NCBI RefSeq assembly: GCF_016424485.1
Contig: NZ_JAELUP010000003.1
Coordinates: 114,748 to 178,747, forward strand
Direction of reading: 5' to 3'
Length of the DNA stretch: 64,000 nt
DNA from: Paenibacillus roseus
GTDB taxonomy: Bacteria; Bacillota; Bacilli; Paenibacillales; Paenibacillaceae
The translations under genes and the position numbers were made by a program. The notes below the pieces were generated by a model. The model was not told the DNA's origin. It was given only the letters and a program-made list of their open reading frames with translations, and did not search any database. Each line of letters begins with the position of its first letter. Positions within the stretch are counted from its first letter, which is position 1. Below are positions 17,621 to 26,474 of the stretch, piece after piece.

Positions 17621-19561
17621 TTAGGTCTGAATGATGTCAATCGGCAATACGGATGGAGACCAGCCAGGGACAATTTGTTCCCTGTCAGGTGTAGGCTGGA
17701 AGGATGCGGACGGGCCTTCTTTAATAAAGGCTGTATGCCACAGCGCAAAAATATAAAGCGCCCATAGTCGGCGGGAGTAGTCCCCGCTGCCCTCACGGTG
17801 CAGCTTATACATTGCGGCAACCTGGTCCAGATGTACATAGTCGGAAATTCCTGCGTTTTCAATCTGTTCCAGCACACGGCCTCCGCGCCCCGCTGCGAGC
17901 CATTGTCTGAGAGGCACAGGGAATCCCAGCTTGGGACGGTTCACAACAGATTCGGGTACCACCCCTGAGAGAGCCTGACGCAGCGCGTATTTGGTTGTGC
18001 CCTTAGCCGTTTTGAAGGCGCTTGGCAGCTTGGCAGCCAGTTCGAACACTTCCAGATCGAGAAAAGGAACTCTGAGCTCGAGGGAATGGGCCATGGTCAT
18101 TTTATCAGCCTTCATCAGAATATTGCCGGGCAGCCACAGATTCATATCAATATGCTGCATGCGTGTTACCGGATCGAGATGTACAGTTTGCGCATAATAG
18201 CGGCCGGCGATTTGCTGAGGGGTCTGGAAGTTCTCCTCCAGGTCGGCAAATGATTTGACCAGCTGTGCTTTCATATCCTCACTAAAGATTTTGGCATTGC
18301 CAAGAAAGCGTTCTTCAAGCGGCGTCGAAGCGCGAAGAATATAATTGCGCCCTTTCATTCCCGAAGGCAAACGTACGGCCAGGTTCTTCAACAACTGGCG
18401 AGCCCAATTGGGGAGCAGGGAGAAGGGAGCCAGCGCGGCGGGCTCACGATAGATCCCGTAGCCTCCGAATAGCTCATCTGCGCCTTCTCCGGATAATACG
18501 ACCTTCACCTTAGAACTGGCCAGCTTGGCTACGTGATACAATGCTATTGCTGACGGATCGGCGACGGGTTCGTCCTGATGCCAGACCGCACGGGGCACTG
18601 ACTGAAAATAGTCTTCTTCGCTAATGAGCATATCATAATGCTCCGTACCGAGCGTCCGGGCAGTCTCAGCAGCAAAAGTCGTCTCGTTATGCGGCCCCTC
18701 GAAGCCGACAGAGAACGTACGAACGTTGCGGTGACGCCGCAGCAGAGCGGCGATTGCCGTGGAATCGATACCGCTTGAGAGGAAACAGCCGACTTCGACA
18801 TCGCCAGTCAGATGCCGGGATACGGAATCCGCCAGACGGGCTTCAATCTGCTCTGTATAATAGGATAAGGGCCGATCCTCCGGCGTGAAGGATGGCTCCC
18901 AGTATTTTTTTAGCTTCAGGGATTCTCCGGGCCTTGCTATCAGATAATGACCAGGCTGGAGCTTGGAGATGCCAGTGAACATCGTGGTTGGCTCCGGTAC
19001 ATATTGGAAGGTCAGAAAGTTTAGCAAACTCTCGGGCTTAACCGAGGCGGCTTGTCCGCTTGCCGCCAGCAAGCTCTTGATTTCGGAAGCGAACATAAAG
19101 CTGTCTCCGCTCGAACGGTAGTAGAAGGGCTTGATCCCGAACGGATCGCGGGCGGCAAAGAGCATCTGCTTCCTGCTGTCCCAGATGGCAAAGCTGAACA
19201 TGCCGCGCAGATGATGAACGCACCCTTCACCGTATTCTTCATAAAGATGAACAATAATTTCGCTGTCGCTTTCTGTGCTGAACAGATGACCCCGGTCTTG
19301 CAGCTTTCCGCGGAGCGACTGGTAATTATAGATTTCGCCGTTGAAGACAAGCCACAGGCTGCCGTCTTCATTACTGATTGGCTGTCTGCCTTCCGCGAGA
19401 TCGACAATCGATAGCCTGCAAAAACCGAGTCCCATATGAGGGCCGCTCCAATAGCTGACATCGTCCGGTCCGCGATGACGAATAACGCCAATCATACGCT
19501 CCAGCAAAGTTTTATCCGGCACTGCTGCCGAAAGGGTCATAATTCCTGTAATTCCACACAT
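17621..19561 (-). CDS. asnB: asparagine synthetase, glutamine-hydrolysing
   Basis: The 646-residue protein has an N-terminal class II glutaminase domain with catalytic Cys2 (MCGITG), RGPDD, SIVDL and FNGEIYNY. The C-terminal synthetase domain has the ATP-pyrophosphatase loop FLSSGIDSTAIAALL, SGEGADELFGGY, and LELRVPFLD. It makes asparagine from aspartate, glutamine and ATP. The start at ATG 19561 is set by GGAGG 9 bases upstream and by the need for Cys2. It is divergent from the NRPS cluster, whose first two adenylation domains read as Asn-specific, so it probably supplies that building block. It could equally be a housekeeping or cell-wall-amidating AsnB. Confidence 0.88.
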   Translation of the reverse strand: MCGITGIMTLSAAVPDKTLLERMIGVIRHRGPDDVSYWSGPHMGLGFCRLSIVDLAEGRQPISNEDGSLWLVFNGEIYNYQSLRGKLQDRGHLFSTESDSEIIVHLYEEYGEGCVHHLRGMFSFAIWDSRKQMLFAARDPFGIKPFYYRSSGDSFMFASEIKSLLAASGQAASVKPESLLNFLTFQYVPEPTTMFTGISKLQPGHYLIARPGESLKLKKYWEPSFTPEDRPLSYYTEQIEARLADSVSRHLTGDVEVGCFLSSGIDSTAIAALLRRHRNVRTFSVGFEGPHNETTFAAETARTLGTEHYDMLISEEDYFQSVPRAVWHQDEPVADPSAIALYHVAKLASSKVKVVLSGEGADELFGGYGIYREPAALAPFSLLPNWARQLLKNLAVRLPSGMKGRNYILRASTPLEERFLGNAKIFSEDMKAQLVKSFADLEENFQTPQQIAGRYYAQTVHLDPVTRMQHIDMNLWLPGNILMKADKMTMAHSLELRVPFLDLEVFELAAKLPSAFKTAKGTTKYALRQALSGVVPESVVNRPKLGFPVPLRQWLAAGRGGRVLEQIENAGISDYVHLDQVAAMYKLHREGSGDYSRRLWALYIFALWHTAFIKEGPSASFQPTPDREQIVPGWSPSVLPIDIIQT

Positions 19562-20062
19562 AAGGTGCGCCTCCAGTATTTGGGTATGACAACTTCTATT
19601 TCCTATAATCCCCTGAAATGTTGAAATGATACGACTACCATATGTCCGTGCAGCGCACACGCTCAACAACCATAGTTAAATGTCGGTTATCCAGTCCGGG
19701 AAACAAAGTCAACAAAAGATATATGTATAATAATTAAACGAAAATAAGCACAAGTCAAATGGATAGAGTGTGAAAGCTTCTGGGGGGGCGAAAAACTCGG
19801 CTTTTTCAAAAATGCCATATAGGAATTATACCCATAAAATGATGCGATACCAATTATTTTTTAAGTGATCCATTTGATTCAAGCGGCGATAGCTCACAAT
19901 TCCCGGCGGCGAGCGCCAGCATATCCCTTCTGGTGTTTCACCCTTAATGAGGACAAGAAAAGTCTATAAAAGCCAAAAATAGCATAGTAAAGGAAAAACC
20001 AGAAAATGATATAATACCAATTATTAGTTTAATCATACAAAATGTTCAGAATGGGGGATGTC
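19562..20062. promoter_or_regulatory. divergent regulatory region with a pair of 23-bp direct repeats
   Basis: This 500-base AT-rich gap separates asnB (minus) from the NRPS cluster (plus). AAAATGAT-NNN-ATACCAATTATT occurs at 19836-19858 and again at 20003-20025, identical at 20 of 23 positions. The second copy contains TATAAT (20010-20015) and lies about 40 bases before the first cluster gene. These look like binding sites for a regulator, but none is encoded next to them. No gene is seen in the gap. Confidence 0.5.
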
Positions 20063-21025
20063 ATGAAAAAGATTCTGGATGTTAATTATCCGATCATTAC
20101 CTCTTACATGACACATGCGCCAGTGCTAGCTGTAATTTCTCAGGACGACAAAAGTATCAATTGGGTGTTGAGCAATTATTTGCAGCTTTCTGTTACTAGC
20201 GGCGGAGGTGTCGATTTCTTTACCCCCGAGCCCCCATTAAGCTGTCCCTTCCTTAACCTTCAAGTAATTAACCGTGATTTCCTGGCCAACTATAGTACAG
20301 ACCCTATTGAATTGATAATGAATGCAATTAATCAGGACTACTACCTTTTGCTGCTGCTGGAAACTTCACACCTCAGCGCATTTCAGACGGTCGGCTCCCG
20401 GCCGCACCCGGTATTCGTTCATGGATATTGCCAAGGCTCCAAAACGGTTCACCTAGCTGATTTCATCAGGGGTGACAACTTCTCATTGACAACGGCCTCG
20501 TTTGATGAATTAAGGGCAAGCTGGGCTTATTTTGACGAGCAGAGCTACTGGTTGAAGGGAAACCGTCTCTTTAAGCTTCAACCCAATGTACAATACGAGC
20601 TGTTCTATGAACGTATTATTGGGCAGATTAGTGATTATGCGCATTCCAGAAATACACTGTTTCACCTGCATACGCTAAACCCTGAGCTTTCATTCGGATT
20701 GGAGCCGATTTCCGCCTGTTTGCAGCATTCTATTCATTGTTTCGGAGCAGGCGAGCCATTTGACAGAGTAGTGTTCCCGCTTGTATGCGATCATAAAAAA
20801 TTGCTGATGACTGCTATTCGGTACATGGAGCAGGCAGGGCATCTGGAGAAGAACCGTCAGTTCAGCCTTGAGTATGAAAAGCTCCAGCAAAGGCTGCTTG
20901 CACTTCGGCATGTTACATTTAAATCTATAATTTCTAATAAGAGGGACAGAGCTTCTGAAATTCAGGAACAGGTACGGCAGTGGTTTGAAGATGAGAAGAA
21001 GTTGTTGCTGCAGGTTCTGCATTAA
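20063..21025 (+). CDS. unrecognised protein, first gene of the NRPS cluster
   Basis: The 320-residue soluble protein has a predicted alpha/beta N-terminal half (LDVNYPIITSYMTHAPVLAV), a central RPHPVFVHGYCQGSKTVHLADF and a Gln/Arg/Lys-rich helical C-terminus. The central His-containing stretch vaguely recalls the papain-like BtrH N-terminal or C39-like fold (HxVxVxGY...LxDF), but I cannot see a complete catalytic triad. ATG 20063 is 4 bases after GGGGGA; upstream ATGs at 20042 and 20051 are alternatives. Position suggests a tailoring, editing or acyl-transfer role in the cluster. That is inference only. Confidence 0.65.
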   Translation: MKKILDVNYPIITSYMTHAPVLAVISQDDKSINWVLSNYLQLSVTSGGGVDFFTPEPPLSCPFLNLQVINRDFLANYSTDPIELIMNAINQDYYLLLLLETSHLSAFQTVGSRPHPVFVHGYCQGSKTVHLADFIRGDNFSLTTASFDELRASWAYFDEQSYWLKGNRLFKLQPNVQYELFYERIIGQISDYAHSRNTLFHLHTLNPELSFGLEPISACLQHSIHCFGAGEPFDRVVFPLVCDHKKLLMTAIRYMEQAGHLEKNRQFSLEYEKLQQRLLALRHVTFKSIISNKRDRASEIQEQVRQWFEDEKKLLLQVLH

Positions 21026-21057
21026 ACGCCCATGCCATTATCGTCCCGCGAGAGGGG

Positions 21058-21246
21058 GTGAGACTTATTGAGAAGGTAGAGGTATACACACAGGACGGCA
21101 ACAAGGTGATTGCCCATATCCAGAACTACGACGCTGAAGAGCTGAACAGAAGAATCAATGAGAAAAATTCCATTACAATCCGAATTGGAGATGTAATTGT
21201 AGACCCTCGCAATATATTAAAGATCGTTCCCGTCCGTGAAAGCTAA
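21058..21246 (+). CDS. small conserved-looking protein, 62 aa
   Basis: The 62-residue polar protein has an alternating pattern that suggests a small beta barrel or ferredoxin-like fold (VEVYTQDGNKVIAHIQNYD, then ITIRIGDVIVDPRNILKIVPV). I do not know its function. GTG 21058 follows AGAGG closely; an ATT start at 21067 would be better spaced but is rare. It lies 32 bases after the 320-residue gene and about 150 before the first carbamoyltransferase, so it is probably co-transcribed. Confidence 0.6.
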   Translation: MRLIEKVEVYTQDGNKVIAHIQNYDAEELNRRINEKNSITIRIGDVIVDPRNILKIVPVRES

Positions 21247-21393
21247 ACGGCTGCGTACAAATTCAGATTTGCATGTAAGCCGGTAAGACCAGTTGCTGCC
21301 GCTATGTCACATGCAGGCTCCTGGACAAGATGGATGCCGGGACACCCTGCCATGCGCTGCCGGACAATAAGCGTATTGGAGGTTATTTTGATA

Positions 21394-23418
21394 ATGAACA
21401 TCATTGGGATAAGCGGAGGGTTTGATAGCATTCTGGAAGGTACGGCAGGCGCATTCGATTTGACGGAAAGCACTCGTAATGATTCGGCGGCCGTGCTGCT
21501 CCGGGACGGAGAGGTATTGTTTGCCGTTGAAGAAGAACGTCTGAACCGTATTCCCCGTACGAATTATCGTCCGGTGCTTGCCATTGAACGCTGTCTGCAG
21601 GCAGCGAATCTGTCTTTAAGCGAGATTGACAAGATTGTTGTCTACGGTGAGGAAAAGTTCTATAACTTCTTTCTCCAGCGCAATTACTTGGCCAATCCGA
21701 ATCGCTATGCTATTTATGCAACGATTCGTGAATGGATTCGGAACTATTTGAAAGAAGCATTTAATTTTTCCTTTGACTTGAAAAGTATTATTTTTGTCAA
21801 GCATCAATACGCCCATGCGATGAGCGCCTATGCATGCTCAGGTTTTGAAAGCGCTCTCGTTCTATCGCTGGACAAATCGGAGGACGGGTTTTCCGGGCTT
21901 GTAGCCAAGGGCAGCGGTCTGGATCTGGAGTCGCTTCAGTCGTTCCATGACGTTGACTCGCTGATCACATTTTGCCGGAATATCGGTGAATGTCTGGAGC
22001 CGCCGATTTCGGATACAATTCAATTATACCGGATTGCTGCTGCAGGAAATGCGGCTGTCTACCGTCCATTTGTTGCCTCTTCCTATGAGCTCCTGCCGGG
22101 CGGAGGCTACAAGCTGAAGCTTGACAGCAATGCGCTGCACGAAATATGGAGACTGGAAGGGATTGACGCTGGCCCGAAGCAGCTTGCAAGACGTGCATCT
22201 GACCTTGCAGCTTCCTTGCAGGAAATGATCGAGGCGATTGTATTTCATATCGTTACCCACTATCAGCAGGTTACAGGAATGAAGCGGTTATGCTTTGCCG
22301 GAGAGCTTGCAGCCAATACGGTTCTGAATGGAAAGCTGCTGCAATCCGGTTTGTTCGAGGAAGTGTTCGTACAGCCGGTACATAGTGATGCCGGTGCTGC
22401 GCTTGGCGCCGCCCTTAGCGTATTCCAGCGTGAAACCAAAAAGTGCAGCTCGGGTCCATGGACCCATTTGTACTGGGGAAGCCCGATTGAACCGGAGTCC
22501 GATGTGCTGGAGGCAATTGAACTATGGGACGGGATCATCAGCAGAGAGACGGAAGATTACAATCTGTCCGATCTGCACAGTGCGAGTGAGAAGGCAGCGA
22601 GTCTGCTTGCGGCAGGGGAGAAGGTTGGCTGGGTACAGGGCCGCTCCGAATTTGGCCCGAATTCACTTGGCAACCGATGTCTGCTGTCAGACCCAAGGAT
22701 TGCGCCGGACAGCAGCAGCGCTGGCAATGAAGCAGGGAGTGTCTGTATTTCAATTAAAGAGAGCGCTGTTGATCAGTATTTTGACATTCCTTTAGAAATT
22801 CAGCCGTCGCAATTCAGGTTTGGGAACTACTCCCTTGAATGGAAGGATGAGCTCCAGCCTTCTCATAAAGCGGGGATCGTAGGCGCATCGGCGGTTCAGG
22901 TGCATGCGGTAGCGGAATCGGATAACCCGGCTTTATGGGAGTTGCTGGATAAGTTTGAACAGGAGACTGGACTTCCGTTTGTAGCTCAATTTAGTCTGCG
23001 CAGCCCGTTTGAGCCTTTGCCGGAAACCGCCCATGACGCAATCGCCTCGATGATAACTGGTGATTTCAACTATATGGCAGTAGGTGGACTGCTTGTGTGC
23101 AAGCAGCGCATCCACCCTGACGATCTGTTGCGGCTTAAGCCGATGCTGCCGAAGTATGCGTATGTCCATCGGAAATGGACGTATAAGCTGCCGAACGAGA
23201 AGGCGCAAGTGATGGAGCTGTCTTGTACCTGCAGACGCGGGTTCTCCGTTCCGCTCTCTGCGGAGGTATACCGTGTGCTGATGAACGCGGACGGTGAGCG
23301 GACGATTATGGAACTGCTGTCGGAATCGGATATTTCTGCAGCAGAAGATGTGACGCACTGCTGCAATCATTTGATGGAGCTTTGGGCAAAACGGCTGCTG
23401 CTGCTGCCTGCCGGATGA
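21394..23418 (+). CDS. carbamoyltransferase homologue, probably catalytically impaired
   Basis: The 674-residue protein is homologous along its length to the next gene and to the NodU/TobZ/CmcH family. The metal-site motif HQYAH and the Asp in LSLDKSEDG remain, as does HSDAGAALGAAL. Residues normal for catalysis are lost: the N-terminal HDSAA is NDSAA (Asn29), GPRALGNRS is GPNSLGNRC, the RPFAPS motif is absent, and LLNTSFN is VAQFSLR. The last 65 residues (LSAEVYRVLMNADGERTIME) resemble a PqqD-like winged helix. It is probably a pseudoenzyme partner or binding subunit. ATG 21394 has GGAGG 11 bases upstream. Confidence 0.8.
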   Translation: MNIIGISGGFDSILEGTAGAFDLTESTRNDSAAVLLRDGEVLFAVEEERLNRIPRTNYRPVLAIERCLQAANLSLSEIDKIVVYGEEKFYNFFLQRNYLANPNRYAIYATIREWIRNYLKEAFNFSFDLKSIIFVKHQYAHAMSAYACSGFESALVLSLDKSEDGFSGLVAKGSGLDLESLQSFHDVDSLITFCRNIGECLEPPISDTIQLYRIAAAGNAAVYRPFVASSYELLPGGGYKLKLDSNALHEIWRLEGIDAGPKQLARRASDLAASLQEMIEAIVFHIVTHYQQVTGMKRLCFAGELAANTVLNGKLLQSGLFEEVFVQPVHSDAGAALGAALSVFQRETKKCSSGPWTHLYWGSPIEPESDVLEAIELWDGIISRETEDYNLSDLHSASEKAASLLAAGEKVGWVQGRSEFGPNSLGNRCLLSDPRIAPDSSSAGNEAGSVCISIKESAVDQYFDIPLEIQPSQFRFGNYSLEWKDELQPSHKAGIVGASAVQVHAVAESDNPALWELLDKFEQETGLPFVAQFSLRSPFEPLPETAHDAIASMITGDFNYMAVGGLLVCKQRIHPDDLLRLKPMLPKYAYVHRKWTYKLPNEKAQVMELSCTCRRGFSVPLSAEVYRVLMNADGERTIMELLSESDISAAEDVTHCCNHLMELWAKRLLLLPAG

Positions 23419-23441
23419 CCCGGACACAAGGAGGACAAGGG

Positions 23442-25451
23442 ATGAACATTATAGGTATTAATGCAGGGCCGGATTTGGTATTCGAGCAAGCCTCGGAATC
23501 CTCGCTCGCGTATTCCCATGATTCCGCAGCTGTTCTGATACGGGATGGTGTCGTTATAGCAGGCATGGAGGAAGAGCGGCTGAACCGGATCAAGCATTCG
23601 CCGAAAGCGCCAATTGAAGCTATCCGTTTTTGCCTGGAGCAGGGAGGCGTCGGCATCGAGGAAGTCGATTATTTCGCATTTTACTTATCGTTTCACAAGG
23701 TGAAGTTCGAGCTGGAGCGGACGAGGGCCGGGATTCAGCGCTATATTCGCCTGGCCTTCGGCTATGAGCTTCCGCCGGAGAAAATCCGTTTTGTTCATCA
23801 TCATATTGCTCATGCATTCAGCACATACGCCATGTCCAGGTTCGACAAGAGTCTGATCTTTAGCGTTGACGGCAGCGGGGACGGTATTTCAGGCATGATA
23901 CTGACCGCCGAGAACCGGACGATGAAGCCGCTTCGTGAGTTGACGCGAAACGATTCGCTAGGGGATTTCTATGAACGAATTATACAATTCCTCGGCTATC
24001 GGCGCTTTGATGAGTACAAGGTGATGGGGCTTGCTCCATATGGTGATCCGTCCGTGTACCGTTCGGTATTCAAGACCTTCTACAGTCTGTTGCCGAATGG
24101 CAACTACCGTACGCATATCAATATCCCGCTATTATTCGAGCTATGCCCGCCCCGCAAAAAGGCGGAGCCGTTCACCCAGCAACATAAGGATATTGCTGCA
24201 GCGCTTCAGGAAGCACTGGAGGATATCATCCTGCATATTGTGACCCATTTCAAAAAAGAAACGAATCACGACTACTTGTGTCTGGCTGGAGGGGTTGCCC
24301 ATAACTGCACCATGAACGGTAAGCTGCTGTACTCCGGATTATTCAAGGATATTTTCATTCAACCTGCCGCCCATGATGCCGGTGCAGCGCTGGGGGCAGC
24401 CCTGCATACGTACCACGAAGAAAATCCGGGTCAGCCGTATGCCCCGCTGGAACATCTGTACTGGGGCAAAAATATCGGCAGCAGTGATGAAGTGCGTCAG
24501 ATCGTTCAGGCATGGGATGACTTTGTCGAGTGGGAGCATATGGGTGAGGATACGGTAGAACGCACGGCCCAATTGCTGTCCGAAGGCCATGTTATTGGCT
24601 GGGTACAGGGACGTTCGGAGTTTGGCCCCCGCGCGCTCGGCAACCGGAGCATTGTCGCAGACCCTCGTCCTGAGGAGAACAAGCATATCATTAATGCGAT
24701 GGTGAAAATGCGCGAGGGCTACCGGCCGTTCGCACCATCAGTTCTGGAAGAAGCAGCAGAGGAATACTATGAGATTCCCGGACAGACCAAGCAGCTTCCG
24801 TATATGATTTTTGTGGTTAAAGTAAAGGAAGCCAAACGCAAAATTCTTGGCGCAGTTACTCATGTGGACGGTACAGCGCGTGTTCAAACCGTCTCCCGGT
24901 CAACCAATCCGAAATATTGGGGGCTGATCCAGTCTTTTGGCGAGAAAACCGGAGTTCCTATTCTTCTAAATACATCATTTAACAATAACGTCGAGCCGAT
25001 TGTTGATTCAGTCAAGGATTCGATTGTCTGTTACTTGACGACCAAGCTCAATTATCTGGTAGTGGGGGATTTCCTTGTTAAAAAGAGAGAAAACTCACAG
25101 ACAGACTTTTTGAATCTGTATCCGCTGCTGCCGCAATATGTCCAGCTTCATCTCAAGCGCAAAGCCACAGCCTCGGGCGAACTGGCTACCATTGCGGAGA
25201 TCGGCATGAACTATTCGGAACGTCATCCATACGGAATCTCTCTAGATATGTTCACGCTGCTGTCCAAAGCTGACGGGCAGCGCACATTCCTGGAACAGAT
25301 GCAGGAGGAGGGCTGGACGGACGAGTCGCAGCGGCAGGCTCTGGCAGAAGAACTGCTGGAACTGTGGTCCCGCCGTGTGGTCAATCTTGATCCTGCCGCC
25401 CATATGCCTTTACAACAAATCTACGAAGCGAAAATGGAGGTTATGATTTGA
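23442..25451 (+). CDS. O-carbamoyltransferase (NodU/TobZ family), with C-terminal PqqD-like extension
   Basis: The 669-residue protein carries the full family set: HDSAAVLI (His26), VHHHIAHAFS metal site, SVDGSGDG, AGGVAHNCTMNGK, HDAGAALGAAL, GRSEFGPRALGNRS, YRPFAPS and LLNTSFN. These enzymes form carbamoyl-adenylate from carbamoyl phosphate and ATP in a YrdC-like and Kae1-like pair of domains and carbamoylate a hydroxyl of a natural product. An extra C-terminal domain of about 65 residues (YGISLDMFTLLSKADGQRT) matches the one in the preceding gene. ATG 23442 is 7 bases after AAGGAGG. Its stop overlaps the oxygenase ATG by one base. Confidence 0.87.
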   Translation: MNIIGINAGPDLVFEQASESSLAYSHDSAAVLIRDGVVIAGMEEERLNRIKHSPKAPIEAIRFCLEQGGVGIEEVDYFAFYLSFHKVKFELERTRAGIQRYIRLAFGYELPPEKIRFVHHHIAHAFSTYAMSRFDKSLIFSVDGSGDGISGMILTAENRTMKPLRELTRNDSLGDFYERIIQFLGYRRFDEYKVMGLAPYGDPSVYRSVFKTFYSLLPNGNYRTHINIPLLFELCPPRKKAEPFTQQHKDIAAALQEALEDIILHIVTHFKKETNHDYLCLAGGVAHNCTMNGKLLYSGLFKDIFIQPAAHDAGAALGAALHTYHEENPGQPYAPLEHLYWGKNIGSSDEVRQIVQAWDDFVEWEHMGEDTVERTAQLLSEGHVIGWVQGRSEFGPRALGNRSIVADPRPEENKHIINAMVKMREGYRPFAPSVLEEAAEEYYEIPGQTKQLPYMIFVVKVKEAKRKILGAVTHVDGTARVQTVSRSTNPKYWGLIQSFGEKTGVPILLNTSFNNNVEPIVDSVKDSIVCYLTTKLNYLVVGDFLVKKRENSQTDFLNLYPLLPQYVQLHLKRKATASGELATIAEIGMNYSERHPYGISLDMFTLLSKADGQRTFLEQMQEEGWTDESQRQALAEELLELWSRRVVNLDPAAHMPLQQIYEAKMEVMI

Positions 25452-26437
25452 TGAACGAGCTGCAATCCTTGTCGAGTGCCAAGATTGATCCCATTGATTC
25501 CGGACACCGCCAGTTCATGATTCGTCCGGTTCATGAAGGTGAAGATTTATTGAATTGGGTGAGAGAGCATCAAGAGTGGATTCAGCGGCATTTAACGACG
25601 ACAGGAGGGTTTTTATTTCGGGATTTTCAAGTCCCTTCACTCGCTTATTTTGAGAGTGTCTCCCAGGCGATTACGCCTCAGCTTGAGGAGTACAAGGAGC
25701 GCTCCACGCCAAGAAGTGAGGTGCAGGGCCGTATCTATACGTCAACAGAATATCCGGAGGATCAGTTTATCCCGCTCCATAACGAGAATTCCTATACACA
25801 TGCATGGCCGCGCAAAATCTGGTTCCATTGCGTGCAAAATTCCCTGGCCGGCGGAGAGACGCCGATTGCCGACAGCCGGGAGGTATACAATCGGATCAGC
25901 CCTGCCATCCGCCAGAAGTTTGAGGAGAAGAAAGTCATGTACGTTCGCAATGTTGGCGGCAATATTGACTTGCCATGGCAGACGGTATTTCAGACGGATG
26001 ACCGTGATGAGGTGGATGCATACTGCTTGCGGTCAGGGATTGAGGCGGAATGGCTGGGTAACGATCGCCTGCGCACACGTTCGGTCCGCTCGGCTATTGC
26101 CAAACATCCGGTAACCGGGGAGATGCTCTGGTTCAATCAGGCGCATCTGTTCCATGTCTCCAGTCTCCAACCGGAAATCAGAGAATACATGGTAAGCGCG
26201 ATTGGCGAAGCGCATTTGCCGCGCAATGTCTATTATGGAGACGGATCGCCGATTGAGGAGTCTGTGCTTGATGAAATTCGCGGCATTTATAATGAAGTAT
26301 CACTCGTATTCCCGTGGCAACAGGGTGATATTCTGCTGCTGGACAATATGCTGAACGCCCACGGACGCAATCCGTACACCGGCAAACGCAAGGTCGTTGT
26401 AGCGATGGCTGAGCCCTGGAATCAATACGGAATTTAA
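25451..26437 (+). CDS. SyrP/TauD-family Fe(II)/2-oxoglutarate-dependent oxygenase
   Basis: The 328-residue protein has the iron-binding His-X-Glu in FIPLHNENSYT and the distal His in LLDNMLNAHGRNPYTGKRKV with the 2-oxoglutarate-binding Arg. The HNE form, rather than HxD, is typical of SyrP-like amino acid beta-hydroxylases that act on carrier-bound residues. In this cluster the likely substrate is Asn on the NRPS, giving beta-hydroxy-Asn, whose hydroxyl could then be carbamoylated. That order is inference. ATG 25451 has GGAGG 10 bases upstream and overlaps the carbamoyltransferase stop. Confidence 0.85.
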   Translation: MNELQSLSSAKIDPIDSGHRQFMIRPVHEGEDLLNWVREHQEWIQRHLTTTGGFLFRDFQVPSLAYFESVSQAITPQLEEYKERSTPRSEVQGRIYTSTEYPEDQFIPLHNENSYTHAWPRKIWFHCVQNSLAGGETPIADSREVYNRISPAIRQKFEEKKVMYVRNVGGNIDLPWQTVFQTDDRDEVDAYCLRSGIEAEWLGNDRLRTRSVRSAIAKHPVTGEMLWFNQAHLFHVSSLQPEIREYMVSAIGEAHLPRNVYYGDGSPIEESVLDEIRGIYNEVSLVFPWQQGDILLLDNMLNAHGRNPYTGKRKVVVAMAEPWNQYGI

Positions 26438-26474
26438 GCGCAGCAATACAAGCCTATGAAAATCAGGAATAGGG

